Below the pieces are notes generated by a model, which worked only from the letters and a program-made list of their open reading frames with translations, was not told where the DNA came from and searched no databases. From positions 1-6,568 of the forward strand of contig CALJXB010000022.1 in NCBI GenBank assembly GCA_937974415.1: a DNA stretch of 6,568 nucleotides, given 5' to 3'. The stretch is from an uncultured Kiloniellales bacterium (GTDB lineage: Bacteria > Pseudomonadota > Alphaproteobacteria > Kiloniellales > JAKSDN01). The position numbers and the translations under genes were made by a program. Each line of letters begins with the position of its first letter. Position 1 is the stretch's first letter. This document shows, one piece after another, positions 1-4,718 of the stretch.

Positions 1-34
1 CCGCGGCCACCACCGATTTCATCTGTTCAAGCAT
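1..34 (-). CDS. 5' end of a leftward gene, product not identifiable (partial)
   Basis: Only the first 11 codons lie in the window, reading MLEQMKSVVAA. The start is supported by a GGGAGG ribosome-binding site 8 bases upstream of the ATG and by an in-frame TGA two codons before it, so translation cannot begin further upstream. The gene is divergent from a DeoR/GlpR-type repressor. In that arrangement the neighbour is often a target of the regulator, commonly a sugar- or polyol-metabolism enzyme or transporter, but eleven residues do not allow a family assignment. The start is seen in the sequence; the regulatory link is inference. Confidence 0.6.
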   Translation of the reverse strand, partial: MLEQMKSVVAA

Positions 35-158
35 GTCTCAGGCCTCCCGTTGCCTCATTGAAATTCATTCTTGCGCCGGTCCCCCCAGGCAGCTGCGCGG
101 AGACTTTCCGTGTCCCCAGATCGGCGAAATACGAGCGCCGATGCCCCGCCTTGCCCTG

Positions 159-181
159 CCTTCGGCCCCTGCGAAGGGCCG
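159..181. other. Two overlapping, mutually exclusive hairpins
   Basis: CCTTCG (159-164) pairs perfectly with CGAAGG (172-177) around a 7-base loop. Shifted by four bases, CGGCCC (163-168) pairs with GGGCCG (176-181), also around a 7-base loop. The two 6-bp stems share bases and cannot form together. This could be a switch in the leader of either divergent transcript or a chance result of high GC. No T-run follows on either strand, so it is not a plain intrinsic terminator. Confidence 0.35.
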
Positions 182-247
182 CTAACCGGAGCGAAATTCA
201 GGCATCGGCGTCTCTTCGAATTAAAACCGATTCCCGGAGGGATTCAA

Positions 248-319
248 GTGACTTTGTCAGAAATCCACAAAATTCCACAGATTCGGTCTAGAACCTTGCC
301 CGAATCCCACTTAAGCTGA
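248..319 (+). CDS. Candidate 23-residue leader peptide upstream of the repressor
   Basis: A GTG at 248 is preceded by GGAGG at 236-240 with a 7-base gap, the best ribosome site in the left part of the window. The frame runs 23 codons (starting MTLSEIHKIPQI) to TGA at 317-319, one base before an in-frame GTG of the repressor at 321 and 25 bases before its better start at 345. The peptide is polar, with three Ile and several Ser and Arg, and resembles no family known to me. The placement would suit a leader peptide coupled to repressor translation. It may also be a chance frame, because the same reading frame stays open upstream from 71. No run of one rare amino acid is present to suggest classical attenuation. 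Confidence 0.35.
   Translation: MTLSEIHKIPQIRSRTLPESHLS
262..280. promoter_or_regulatory. Direct repeat AWTCCACAR, possible operator
   Basis: AATCCACAA (262-270) and ATTCCACAG (272-280) form a direct repeat with a period of 10 bases, one helical turn, about 70 bases upstream of the repressor start. DeoR-family repressors often bind direct or inverted repeats near their own promoters, so this is a candidate autoregulatory site. It lies inside the candidate leader ORF, and the repeat is short, so chance is possible. Confidence 0.25.
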
Positions 320-344
320 GGTGCTTGACCCAAGGGAGCGCATC

Positions 345-1109
345 TTGCTCGGAGCGACCCGGCAATCGGCCATCCTGAAAGCCGTCACGGCGCGCGGCAG
401 TTGCACCGTGACGGAGCTCGCCCGCGAGCTCGACGTCTCCGGCGAGACCATTCGGCGCGATATCCGGGTCATGGCCCGCCAGGGGCTGGTACGCAAGGTC
501 CACGGCGGGGTCAGCGTTCCCGACCAGCTGCGCGAGTCGAGCTTCCGCCAGCGCCTGATGGAGAACGCCGAAGCCAAGCAGGCCATCGCGAGGCTCGCTG
601 CCGCCCAGGTGCAGAGCGGCGATTCCCTCATGATGGACACCGGCAGCACGACCGCCTACATCGCCCGCGAGCTGGCCGATCACCGCGACCTCATGGTGAT
701 CACCAACTGTACGGAAATCGCCCGCACCCTGGCGCGGGGCAACGGCAACCGGGTGTTCCTGGTCGGCGGCGAGCTGCGCGGCGACGACGGGGCGCTGTTC
801 GGGGGCGAGGCTGTGCGCTTCGTCGAGCGCTTCCGCAGCCGGGTGGCGCTGCTGTCGATCGGCGCCATCGACCTCGACAGCGGCTTCATGGACTTCCACC
901 CGGAAGAGGCCGAGTTCTCCCAGGCCGTCATCGCCCAGGCGAGCCGGGTCGTGGTGGCCGCCGACCATTCCAAGTTCGGCCGGCAGGCGACCGTGAAGGT
1001 CTGCGATCTTTCGGGCGCCGATGCGCTGATCACCGACCAGCCGCCGCCGCCGCCCTTCGCCCGGCGCCTGGCCGAGGCCCAAGTCGAGATCGTCAGTCCT
1101 GCGGCCTAG
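345..1109 (+). CDS. DeoR/GlpR-family transcriptional repressor
   Basis: This is a cytoplasmic DNA-binding regulator that should respond to a phosphorylated sugar or polyol. With the TTG start at 345 the protein is 254 residues, normal for the family. An N-terminal winged helix-turn-helix (about residues 5-57) contains the hallmark VSGETIRRDI and ends in KVHGG. The C-terminal DeoRC sensor domain (about 70-245) shows DTGSTT, VGGELRG and the family signature AADHSKFGR. The TTG is preferred because AGGGAG lies 6 bases upstream and the resulting N-terminus (MLGATRQSAIL) aligns in length with GlpR. An in-frame GTG at 321 would add eight residues but lacks a well-spaced ribosome site. The divergent truncated gene is the likeliest target. 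Near the C-terminus is a PPPPP run coded by consecutive CCG codons. The family is certain; the ligand cannot be told from the sequence. Confidence 0.93.
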   Translation: MLGATRQSAILKAVTARGSCTVTELARELDVSGETIRRDIRVMARQGLVRKVHGGVSVPDQLRESSFRQRLMENAEAKQAIARLAAAQVQSGDSLMMDTGSTTAYIARELADHRDLMVITNCTEIARTLARGNGNRVFLVGGELRGDDGALFGGEAVRFVERFRSRVALLSIGAIDLDSGFMDFHPEEAEFSQAVIAQASRVVVAADHSKFGRQATVKVCDLSGADALITDQPPPPPFARRLAEAQVEIVSPAA

Positions 1110-1372
1110 CGTCGCCTGAATATTGATCTGCGGCCCGAAGGCGCTCGGCTGGCCGCGCCGTGATCCGGATCGTCCGATAGTAGCCGGAAGCGCCGGCTGT
1201 CGCCCAGCACGGAACAGGTGAAGGTGCGCAATTCGGACGGCGCGGCGACGTTGAACAACCGCACGTGCCGCAGGCCGCTGGGGTCGCCGAATATCTCCTG
1301 CACCTGCCAGACCTTGGCCGCACCGTCGACCGCGTAATACTGCTGCCCCGCCTTGACCTGTTGTGACGGCAT
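1106..1372 (-). CDS. Small conserved-looking protein of unknown function (88 aa)
   Basis: The start ATG is preceded by AGGAGG with an 8-base gap, strong evidence for a real gene. The N-terminal two thirds (residues 1-65) is compact and mixed: GQQYYAVDG, then KVWQVQEIF, then HVRLFNV, ending in SRRFRLL. It reads like a small all-beta domain in which a repeated hydrophobic/aromatic pattern marks the strands. I recall similar short hypothetical proteins in Rhodospirillales but cannot name a family. The last 20 or so residues are Arg/Ser-rich and probably disordered. There is no signal peptide or membrane segment. The gene converges on the repressor, and its TAG overlaps the repressor's TAG, so neither transcript has room for a terminator between them. 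It appears to be transcribed alone. Confidence 0.75.
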   Translation of the reverse strand: MPSQQVKAGQQYYAVDGAAKVWQVQEIFGDPSGLRHVRLFNVAAPSELRTFTCSVLGDSRRFRLLSDDPDHGAASRAPSGRRSIFRRR

Positions 1373-1495
1373 GGCGCCTGCCTCCTATGCGTCCTGCCAG
1401 CTCACCGAAAAGGGAGCACGAATTCGCACAGGCTCCAAGTTAGCGGTGCCAAGGCATTGCGCCCCAACGCGCCCCAGGCCGAATGAACCGCTCCA

Positions 1496-1511
1496 GCCGG
1501 CGACAGCCGGT
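1496..1511 (-). terminator. Weak hairpin downstream of the glycosyltransferase operon
   Basis: CCGGC (1497-1501) and GCCGG (1506-1510) form a 5-bp stem with a GACA loop, extended by a G-T pair. It sits 22 bases past the TGA of the leftward TIGR04282-type gene. No T-run follows in the leftward direction, so it would be at most a pause or RNA-stabilising structure. The rest of 1373-1532 shows no gene and no convincing promoter for the 88-residue gene. Confidence 0.2.
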
Positions 1512-1532
1512 GCGCGACTCGGGGTCAGGGAT

Positions 1533-2132
1533 TCAGCGAAGCGGAATCGGTTTGAGGTCTACACCCCGGTCGACGTCGCGCAAAACCTCCAGCCGGGCCA
1601 CACGCGCGCGGCCCAGGCCGGCCAGGGTGTCGGCGAGGGCATGGGGGCCGCCCCAGCGCACGCCTTCGAAGGGCAGCCTGAGATGGGGCCGGCGGCGGGC
1701 GCCGATCAGCCAGTAGCCGCCATCCTCGGCCGGGCCGATCACCCAGTCATGGTCGCCCAACCGGCGGAAGGCCTCGGCGACGTGGGCCGCCCGGATGTCC
1801 GGTATGTCGGCGCCGACGATGATCACCGGCCCTGGCGGCAGCGTTGCCATGGCCCGCCCCATGCGCCGGCCCAGGTCGCCCGGGCCCTGGGGCAAGGCCC
1901 GCCACGGCCGGCCGGCCCAGCGGCCGACGGCCCCGGCCTCCCGGTCGGGCGTCACCGCCAGCCAGCAGCGCCAGGGTGCCACGCCGCCAGGATGCCCGAG
2001 CCTGCGCAGCAGGCGGGCCGCGGCGATGCGATGAAACCGCCAGGCCGCCACGGCTCCGACGTCGCGGGCGAGGCGCCGCTTCGCCCGGCCCATGCGGGGT
2101 GCGCGCAGGAAGACGACGAGATGGCGCTGCAC
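1533..2132 (-). CDS. TIGR04282-family glycosyltransferase-like protein (DUF2064)
   Basis: This is a GT-A/nucleotidyltransferase-like fold enzyme of the family called rSAM/selenodomain-associated transferase 1, placed by name in arsenosugar-type loci; the exact substrate is unproven. With a GTG start at 2132 it has 199 residues, typical for the family. Residues 5-21 (LVVFLRAPRMGRAKRRL) match the N-terminal nucleotide-binding loop, with Arg where the family more often has Thr. GADIPDI (107-113) is the metal-site strand, with Ile where Cys is common, and GPAEDGGYWLIG (133-144) is the clearest signature. The GTG is chosen because it starts 13 bases after the upstream gene's stop and has GAGGGG about 9 bases before it. 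The longer ATG at 2186 would overlap that gene and add an uncharacteristic Cys-rich leader. It forms the second gene of a two-gene operon. Confidence 0.88.
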   Translation of the reverse strand: MQRHLVVFLRAPRMGRAKRRLARDVGAVAAWRFHRIAAARLLRRLGHPGGVAPWRCWLAVTPDREAGAVGRWAGRPWRALPQGPGDLGRRMGRAMATLPPGPVIIVGADIPDIRAAHVAEAFRRLGDHDWVIGPAEDGGYWLIGARRRPHLRLPFEGVRWGGPHALADTLAGLGRARVARLEVLRDVDRGVDLKPIPLR

Positions 2133-2145
2133 GGCTCCGGCCCCC

Positions 2146-2862
2146 TCAAGAATAGAGGCGTTGCAGCAGCCTCGGCGGCACGCCAAGAAAATACAAGGCG
2201 AGCAGCGCCAGGTTGCGCAGCGCCCGCGGCCACCAGCCCCAACGCCGGTAGCCCTTAGCGGAGGTCTCCGCCTCGACGTCCAGGTGTTGCAACCGGGCGC
2301 GGCCGATCCGCCGCACCAGATCGACGTCCTCCATCAACGGCAGGGGGCGAAAGCCGCCGATCCGGTCGTAAAGGAAGCGCGAAACGATCAGGCCCTGGTC
2401 GCCATAGGGCAGCGCGAGGCGGCGGGCACGCCAGTTGGCGAGGCTCGCCAGGGCTCTGGCGTGGAGCGAGGCATCGTCGAAGGCCAGGGTGAAAGCCGCG
2501 GCCTTGGCGCCATCCGGCCCGGCCTCCATGAAGGCCGCGACAGGCCCGGACCAGCCAGGCTGGAGCCGCGTGTCCGCATGAAGGAACAGCAGCCACGGGG
2601 CCTGGCTCGCCGAGGCGCCGGCGGCGAGTTGGGCCCCGCGGCCGCGCGGCCCCTCGATCACCCTCGCCCCGGCCTGCCGTGCCCGCGCGCACGTGTCGTC
2701 GCTCGAACCGCCGTCGACGACGATGACCTCGCCGATCAATCCGTCACCGGCTTCATCGCGGCGGCCCTCGGCCAGGGACGCCAAAGCCGCGTCGATCTCG
2801 GCCGCCGCGTCGAGGGCTGGAATGACCACATCGAGGGCCGGGCCTGTCGGGGTGTCGCTCAT
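2146..2862 (-). CDS. TIGR04283-family family-2 glycosyltransferase (arsenosugar-type)
   Basis: This is a soluble GT-A glycosyltransferase of 238 residues, the family's usual size, known as arsenosugar biosynthesis glycosyltransferase or rSAM/selenodomain-associated transferase 2. Visible motifs in order: DVVIPALD (11-18) as first strand; VVDGGSSDDT (48-57) binding the nucleotide-sugar; RGAQLAAGA (75-83); LFLHADT (92-98) carrying the metal-binding HAD in place of DXD; PYGDQG (152-157); and LMEDVDLVRRI (176-186) with the acceptor-side ED. The C-terminus (about 214-238) is hydrophobic and basic and could touch the membrane. The DUF2064 partner follows after 13 bases. No Shine-Dalgarno precedes the ATG; instead TATCAC lies 7 bases upstream, suggesting a leaderless message. 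No arsenosugar radical SAM gene is visible nearby, so the true product is uncertain. Confidence 0.92.
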   Translation of the reverse strand: MSDTPTGPALDVVIPALDAAAEIDAALASLAEGRRDEAGDGLIGEVIVVDGGSSDDTCARARQAGARVIEGPRGRGAQLAAGASASQAPWLLFLHADTRLQPGWSGPVAAFMEAGPDGAKAAAFTLAFDDASLHARALASLANWRARRLALPYGDQGLIVSRFLYDRIGGFRPLPLMEDVDLVRRIGRARLQHLDVEAETSAKGYRRWGWWPRALRNLALLALYFLGVPPRLLQRLYS

Positions 2863-2869
2863 GGGGTCG

Positions 2870-2875
2870 GTGATA
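2870..2875 (-). promoter_or_regulatory. Possible -10 element for a leaderless TIGR04283 transcript
   Basis: Read leftward, TATCAC (4 of 6 bases as in TATAAT) ends 7 bases before the ATG at 2862, so transcription would start at or next to the A of the start codon. No purine-rich ribosome site is present. The matching -35 region, about 17 bases further upstream, is poor (around CTTTCG), which lowers confidence. Confidence 0.25.
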
Positions 2876-3155
2876 GCACAGCCCCCGGCCGTCGAAAGCC
2901 CCAGTGTTGGCGCATTTCGGTCGTCTCTCAGTTTGACATTACGCCGAACGATTGCCCTGAACGTCCGCTTCCGAGCAGACTATGTCCGTTTCACTTCAAA
3001 TAGCGGACGTGCAAGGCAGGCGGTGAGATCGCCCGCACCTGACCCAAAGACGACAATCCACTTCTTACCGACAAGCCCACGTCACGGAGGCTGTCGAGAA
3101 TAGAATTGACCGTTGGTCCTTGGGCTGTATGGCGGTTGGGTGTCCAAACACTTGA
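2876..3155. other. Gene-free spacer at the left edge of the lower-GC segment
   Basis: No gene is supported here on either strand. Short open frames show no domain-like content and no ribosome sites. Base composition shifts from very GC-rich on the left to mixed on the right. It holds one perfect 9-bp inverted repeat (2961-3010). A TTGACA at 2933-2938 has no acceptable -10 partner. It reads like degraded intergenic DNA at the boundary of an acquired segment. Confidence 0.45.
2961..3010. repeat. Perfect 9-bp inverted repeat ACGTCCGCT/AGCGGACGT
   Basis: ACGTCCGCT at 2961-2969 and AGCGGACGT at 3002-3010 are exact reverse complements, 32 bases apart. A GTCCG inside the spacer (2984-2988) can pair with the right arm as an alternative. 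Related GTCCGCT words recur at 3689 and 4586, always between genes. From memory, GTCCGCTT...AGCGGAC motifs are common in alphaproteobacterial spacers, so this may be a member of a dispersed small repeat family. Confidence 0.5.
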
Positions 3156-3488
3156 TTAGTGACATCCCGTGGTTTGTTCGCCATTGGTTGGGATCTCGAT
3201 ATCGTAGTCCTGTTTGGACAGGACTGGTTTTAGGAAGGCATAAGGGGCATCGGCTGGACACCGCTCTTGGACCCAAGTGTCAAAGTCCGACAATGCCGCC
3301 TTGGCTTTGTCCTTACCGACACCGACACTAAACTCGTAGTGCATATCCCTTGTGCCAAGTCCCAGGCTGCTTCCTATAAAACTGGCACCAACAAATGCCG
3401 CTGCCTCGTGGAGGATTTGGTCGGCTTCATCATTAATTGGCATGGGGTCATCGTTTATGACGTAGCCCGTCTCAATCACGTATGACAT
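3156..3488 (-). CDS. Unrecognised 110-residue protein in a lower-GC segment
   Basis: I do not recognise this protein. The ATG at 3488 has TGAGGG 7 bases upstream and is the preferred start; an ATG at 3536 would give 126 residues but has a weaker ribosome site. The product is soluble and acidic, with no signal peptide or membrane segment. A Gly/Ser-rich stretch (GASFIGSSLGLG) is followed by RDMHYEFSVGV and a predicted helix KDKAKAALSDFDTWVQE. That strand-then-helix order resembles a small ferredoxin-like alpha/beta domain, which is a guess. Codon use is plainly less GC-biased than in flanking genes, and the upstream region is AT-rich, so recent acquisition is likely. It stands alone, with no toxin, phage or transposase gene beside it. 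An orphan immunity or antitoxin-like role is possible but unsupported. Confidence 0.6.
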   Translation of the reverse strand: MSYVIETGYVINDDPMPINDEADQILHEAAAFVGASFIGSSLGLGTRDMHYEFSVGVGKDKAKAALSDFDTWVQERCPADAPYAFLKPVLSKQDYDIEIPTNGEQTTGCH

Positions 3489-3544
3489 TACATCGCCCTC
3501 AGGTAACGGGCGGGACCAATATTCAATATAGAGCATCTCATTAC

Positions 3545-3616
3545 CTGAATCTATAACTAAAACAACTTCAAAAATATTGCTTTTTACAATAATTAATAAC
3601 TAATACAAAGATTCAG
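3545..3616. repeat. 8-bp inverted repeat bracketing the AT-rich block
   Basis: CTGAATCT (3545-3552) and AGATTCAG (3609-3616) are exact reverse complements, separated by 56 bases of nearly pure AT-rich DNA. The left arm lies just upstream of the orphan gene. Widely spaced arms of this sort could be paired operator sites for looping, or ends of a small inserted piece. Confidence 0.35.
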
Positions 3617-3621
3617 CTTTA

Positions 3622-3650
3622 CCTAGATTTAGTTGCTTGCGCAATCTAGG
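3622..3650. repeat. Perfect 8-bp palindrome CCTAGATT/AATCTAGG with 13-base spacer
   Basis: CCTAGATT (3622-3629) and AATCTAGG (3643-3650) are exact reverse complements whose centres are 21 bases apart, two helical turns. The word TTACCTAGATTTA starting at 3619 also resembles TTACCTGAATCTA at 3541 (10 of 13 bases), so the motif family appears on both sides of the AT-rich block. It is a candidate operator or a transcribed hairpin; neither strand has a T-run immediately after it. Confidence 0.4.
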
Positions 3651-3804
3651 CACCTGCCACTTTCGGAGTCAAAGGCCACTATCCCATCGTCCGCTAAAAT
3701 TCAAACGGGCGTGCCAGCTTTTCTATTGAAGTCGTCTGTTTTCCCCCAACAGCAGGCGCAATCCAAGGGTCCGACTTTCGTCCGAGAGTGACCCGGAGCG
3801 GAAG

Positions 3805-3833
3805 TTGACACCCAATCAGACCTCATACAGAAA
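3805..3833 (+). promoter_or_regulatory. Possible promoter of the GST gene
   Basis: A perfect -35 word TTGACA occurs at 3805-3810. At the standard 17-base spacing the -10 would be CAGAAA (3828-3833), a poor match; CATACA at 3824 matches no better and is too close. The position, 27 to 50 bases before the GST start codon, is right for a promoter. Confidence 0.3.
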
Positions 3834-3859
3834 TCCGGACGGATTAGGGGAACACGACG

Positions 3860-4498
3860 ATGTACAAACTTTTTTACTCGTTGAAGAGCGCGTCTATGGG
3901 CGTCCGGGTGATGTTGGAGGAGATTGGTGCGCCTTACGAACTAATCCCGACGACGGTCGATATGGATAGGCCCCGCCCGCCGGAGCAGTTGACGATCAAT
4001 CCCAACGGATGGGTGCCCGTCCTCGTTTGGGACGACGGCGCGATGTACGAGTGTGCCGCTATCACAGTGTTTCTGTGCGACCGGCATCCGGAAGCGAACC
4101 TAGCACCTGCTGTCGATGATCCGGCGCGGGCGCTCTATCTTCAGACACTGGTCTATTGCTCCAACTCAGTTCAGAACGCGTTTCAACTCACCTATTACCC
4201 GGACCGCTTCGCCGACACCCCGGCCGACGAGCCAAGCGCGCAGCGGCGTGGCAAGCGGCGGCTCAGGGAAACCTGGAAAATCATTGACGACCAGATCGGT
4301 GACAATGAATGGGTGCTCGGCGATCGGTTCAGCGCCGCCGATATCTATCTTTTCATGCTGACCACCTGGCTGCGGTCGGCTCGGGGACATCCGGCCATTG
4401 ACGAGTTTCCCAACGTTAAGCGCATTGCCGACGTGGTTGTGCAACGATCGAGCGTCCAGCTCGTCTATGAACCGTGGATCGCAAATCCAAACTACTGA
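3860..4498 (+). CDS. Glutathione S-transferase family protein
   Basis: This is a cytosolic GST-fold protein of 212 residues, the normal length, likely conjugating glutathione to electrophiles or acting in stress defence; the substrate is unknown. The N-terminal thioredoxin-like domain (1-80) begins MYKLFYSLKSAS, with Ser10/Ser12 near the position of the catalytic residue. It has the cis-proline at VPVL (Pro53) and the glutathione gamma-Glu contact at ECAAI (Glu64), where Cys65 replaces the usual Ser. Trp51 replaces the more common Lys/Arg before the cis-Pro. The all-helical C-terminal domain (about 88-205) contains LGDRFSAADIYLF, the conserved N-capping box with Asp161. AGGGGA 8 bases before the ATG fixes the start. 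Composition is intermediate between the AT-rich gene on the left and the GC-rich genes on the right. It appears to be transcribed alone. Confidence 0.92.
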   Translation: MYKLFYSLKSASMGVRVMLEEIGAPYELIPTTVDMDRPRPPEQLTINPNGWVPVLVWDDGAMYECAAITVFLCDRHPEANLAPAVDDPARALYLQTLVYCSNSVQNAFQLTYYPDRFADTPADEPSAQRRGKRRLRETWKIIDDQIGDNEWVLGDRFSAADIYLFMLTTWLRSARGHPAIDEFPNVKRIADVVVQRSSVQLVYEPWIANPNY

Positions 4499-4585
4499 GT
4501 GAATAGCGACAACCAGTGAGTTGAAAGGGGGATGACCGGTTCTGGCTGAGGCTGTCGACGAAGTCCTTGGAGGGGGTGTCGGGGC

Positions 4586-4610
4586 GTCCGCTTTGCCCCG
4601 AACGCCGGAC
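4586..4610. repeat. Short GTCCGCTT-type inverted repeat
   Basis: GTCCG (4586-4590) and CGGAC (4606-4610) are inverted around a 15-base spacer, and the left arm reads GTCCGCTTT. It resembles the GTCCGCTT arm at 2963-2970. It lies in the gene-free stretch 4499-4718 between the GST and phosphotransferase genes, in which I see no other feature and no clear terminator. Confidence 0.35.
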
Positions 4611-4718
4611 ATTCGGATCTACTTTGCACAGTCTGCTCTGCACGGACGGCGCAACAGGTTTCAAACTGAGACTCGACCCGCTTTGCGCGCCCCTCCTGCC
4701 CGTGTTACCGCTTTCACC

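Larger units (their letters stand above)
35..320. promoter_or_regulatory. Divergent control region before the DeoR-type repressor
   Basis: This 286-base gap separates the start of the leftward gene from the repressor and must hold the promoters for both. It contains two overlapping GC-rich hairpins (159-181), a pair of TCCACA words 10 bases apart (264-279), and a short ORF with a strong ribosome site (248-319). I could not find a convincing -35/-10 pair on either strand. Longer open frames across the gap lack family-like content and look like chance. Confidence 0.5.
3537..3859. other. AT-rich intergenic region between the orphan gene and the GST gene
   Basis: The first 90 bases are strikingly AT-rich for this genome, with A and T runs, and probably hold the leftward promoter of the orphan gene. 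A leftward TATAGAT near 3549-3555 is the best -10-like word, without a good -35. Two 8-bp inverted repeats lie here (3545-3616 and 3622-3650). The right part (3660-3840) returns to mixed composition with GTCCG fragments and the likely GST promoter. No gene is supported. Confidence 0.5.

Noticed and set aside
58..319. Two overlapping 77-82 codon plus-strand frames in the left control region.
   Set aside because: No ribosome sites at their first starts and Arg/Pro-rich content typical of chance frames; only the distal 248-319 part has a strong start signal.
288..1082. A 264-codon minus-strand open frame opposite the repressor.
   Set aside because: Shadow of the DeoR-type gene, which has unmistakable family motifs in the plus frame.
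1405..1450. A leftward TTGGCAC word resembling a sigma-54 -24 element upstream of the 88-residue gene.
   Set aside because: The -12 GC does not fall at the required distance, and no sigma-70 -10 word is well placed either.
2933..2961. Perfect TTGACA on the plus strand as a promoter.
   Set aside because: No acceptable -10 at 16-18 bases and no rightward gene for about 900 bases downstream.
1353..3003. Long plus-strand open frames opposite the glycosyltransferase pair.
   Set aside because: Pro/Arg/Ala-rich antisense translations without domain content; the minus-strand genes carry the signatures.
3082..3331. Several short frames on both strands overlapping the 3' end of the orphan gene.
   Set aside because: No ribosome sites and no sequence character; the minus-strand orphan frame explains this stretch better.
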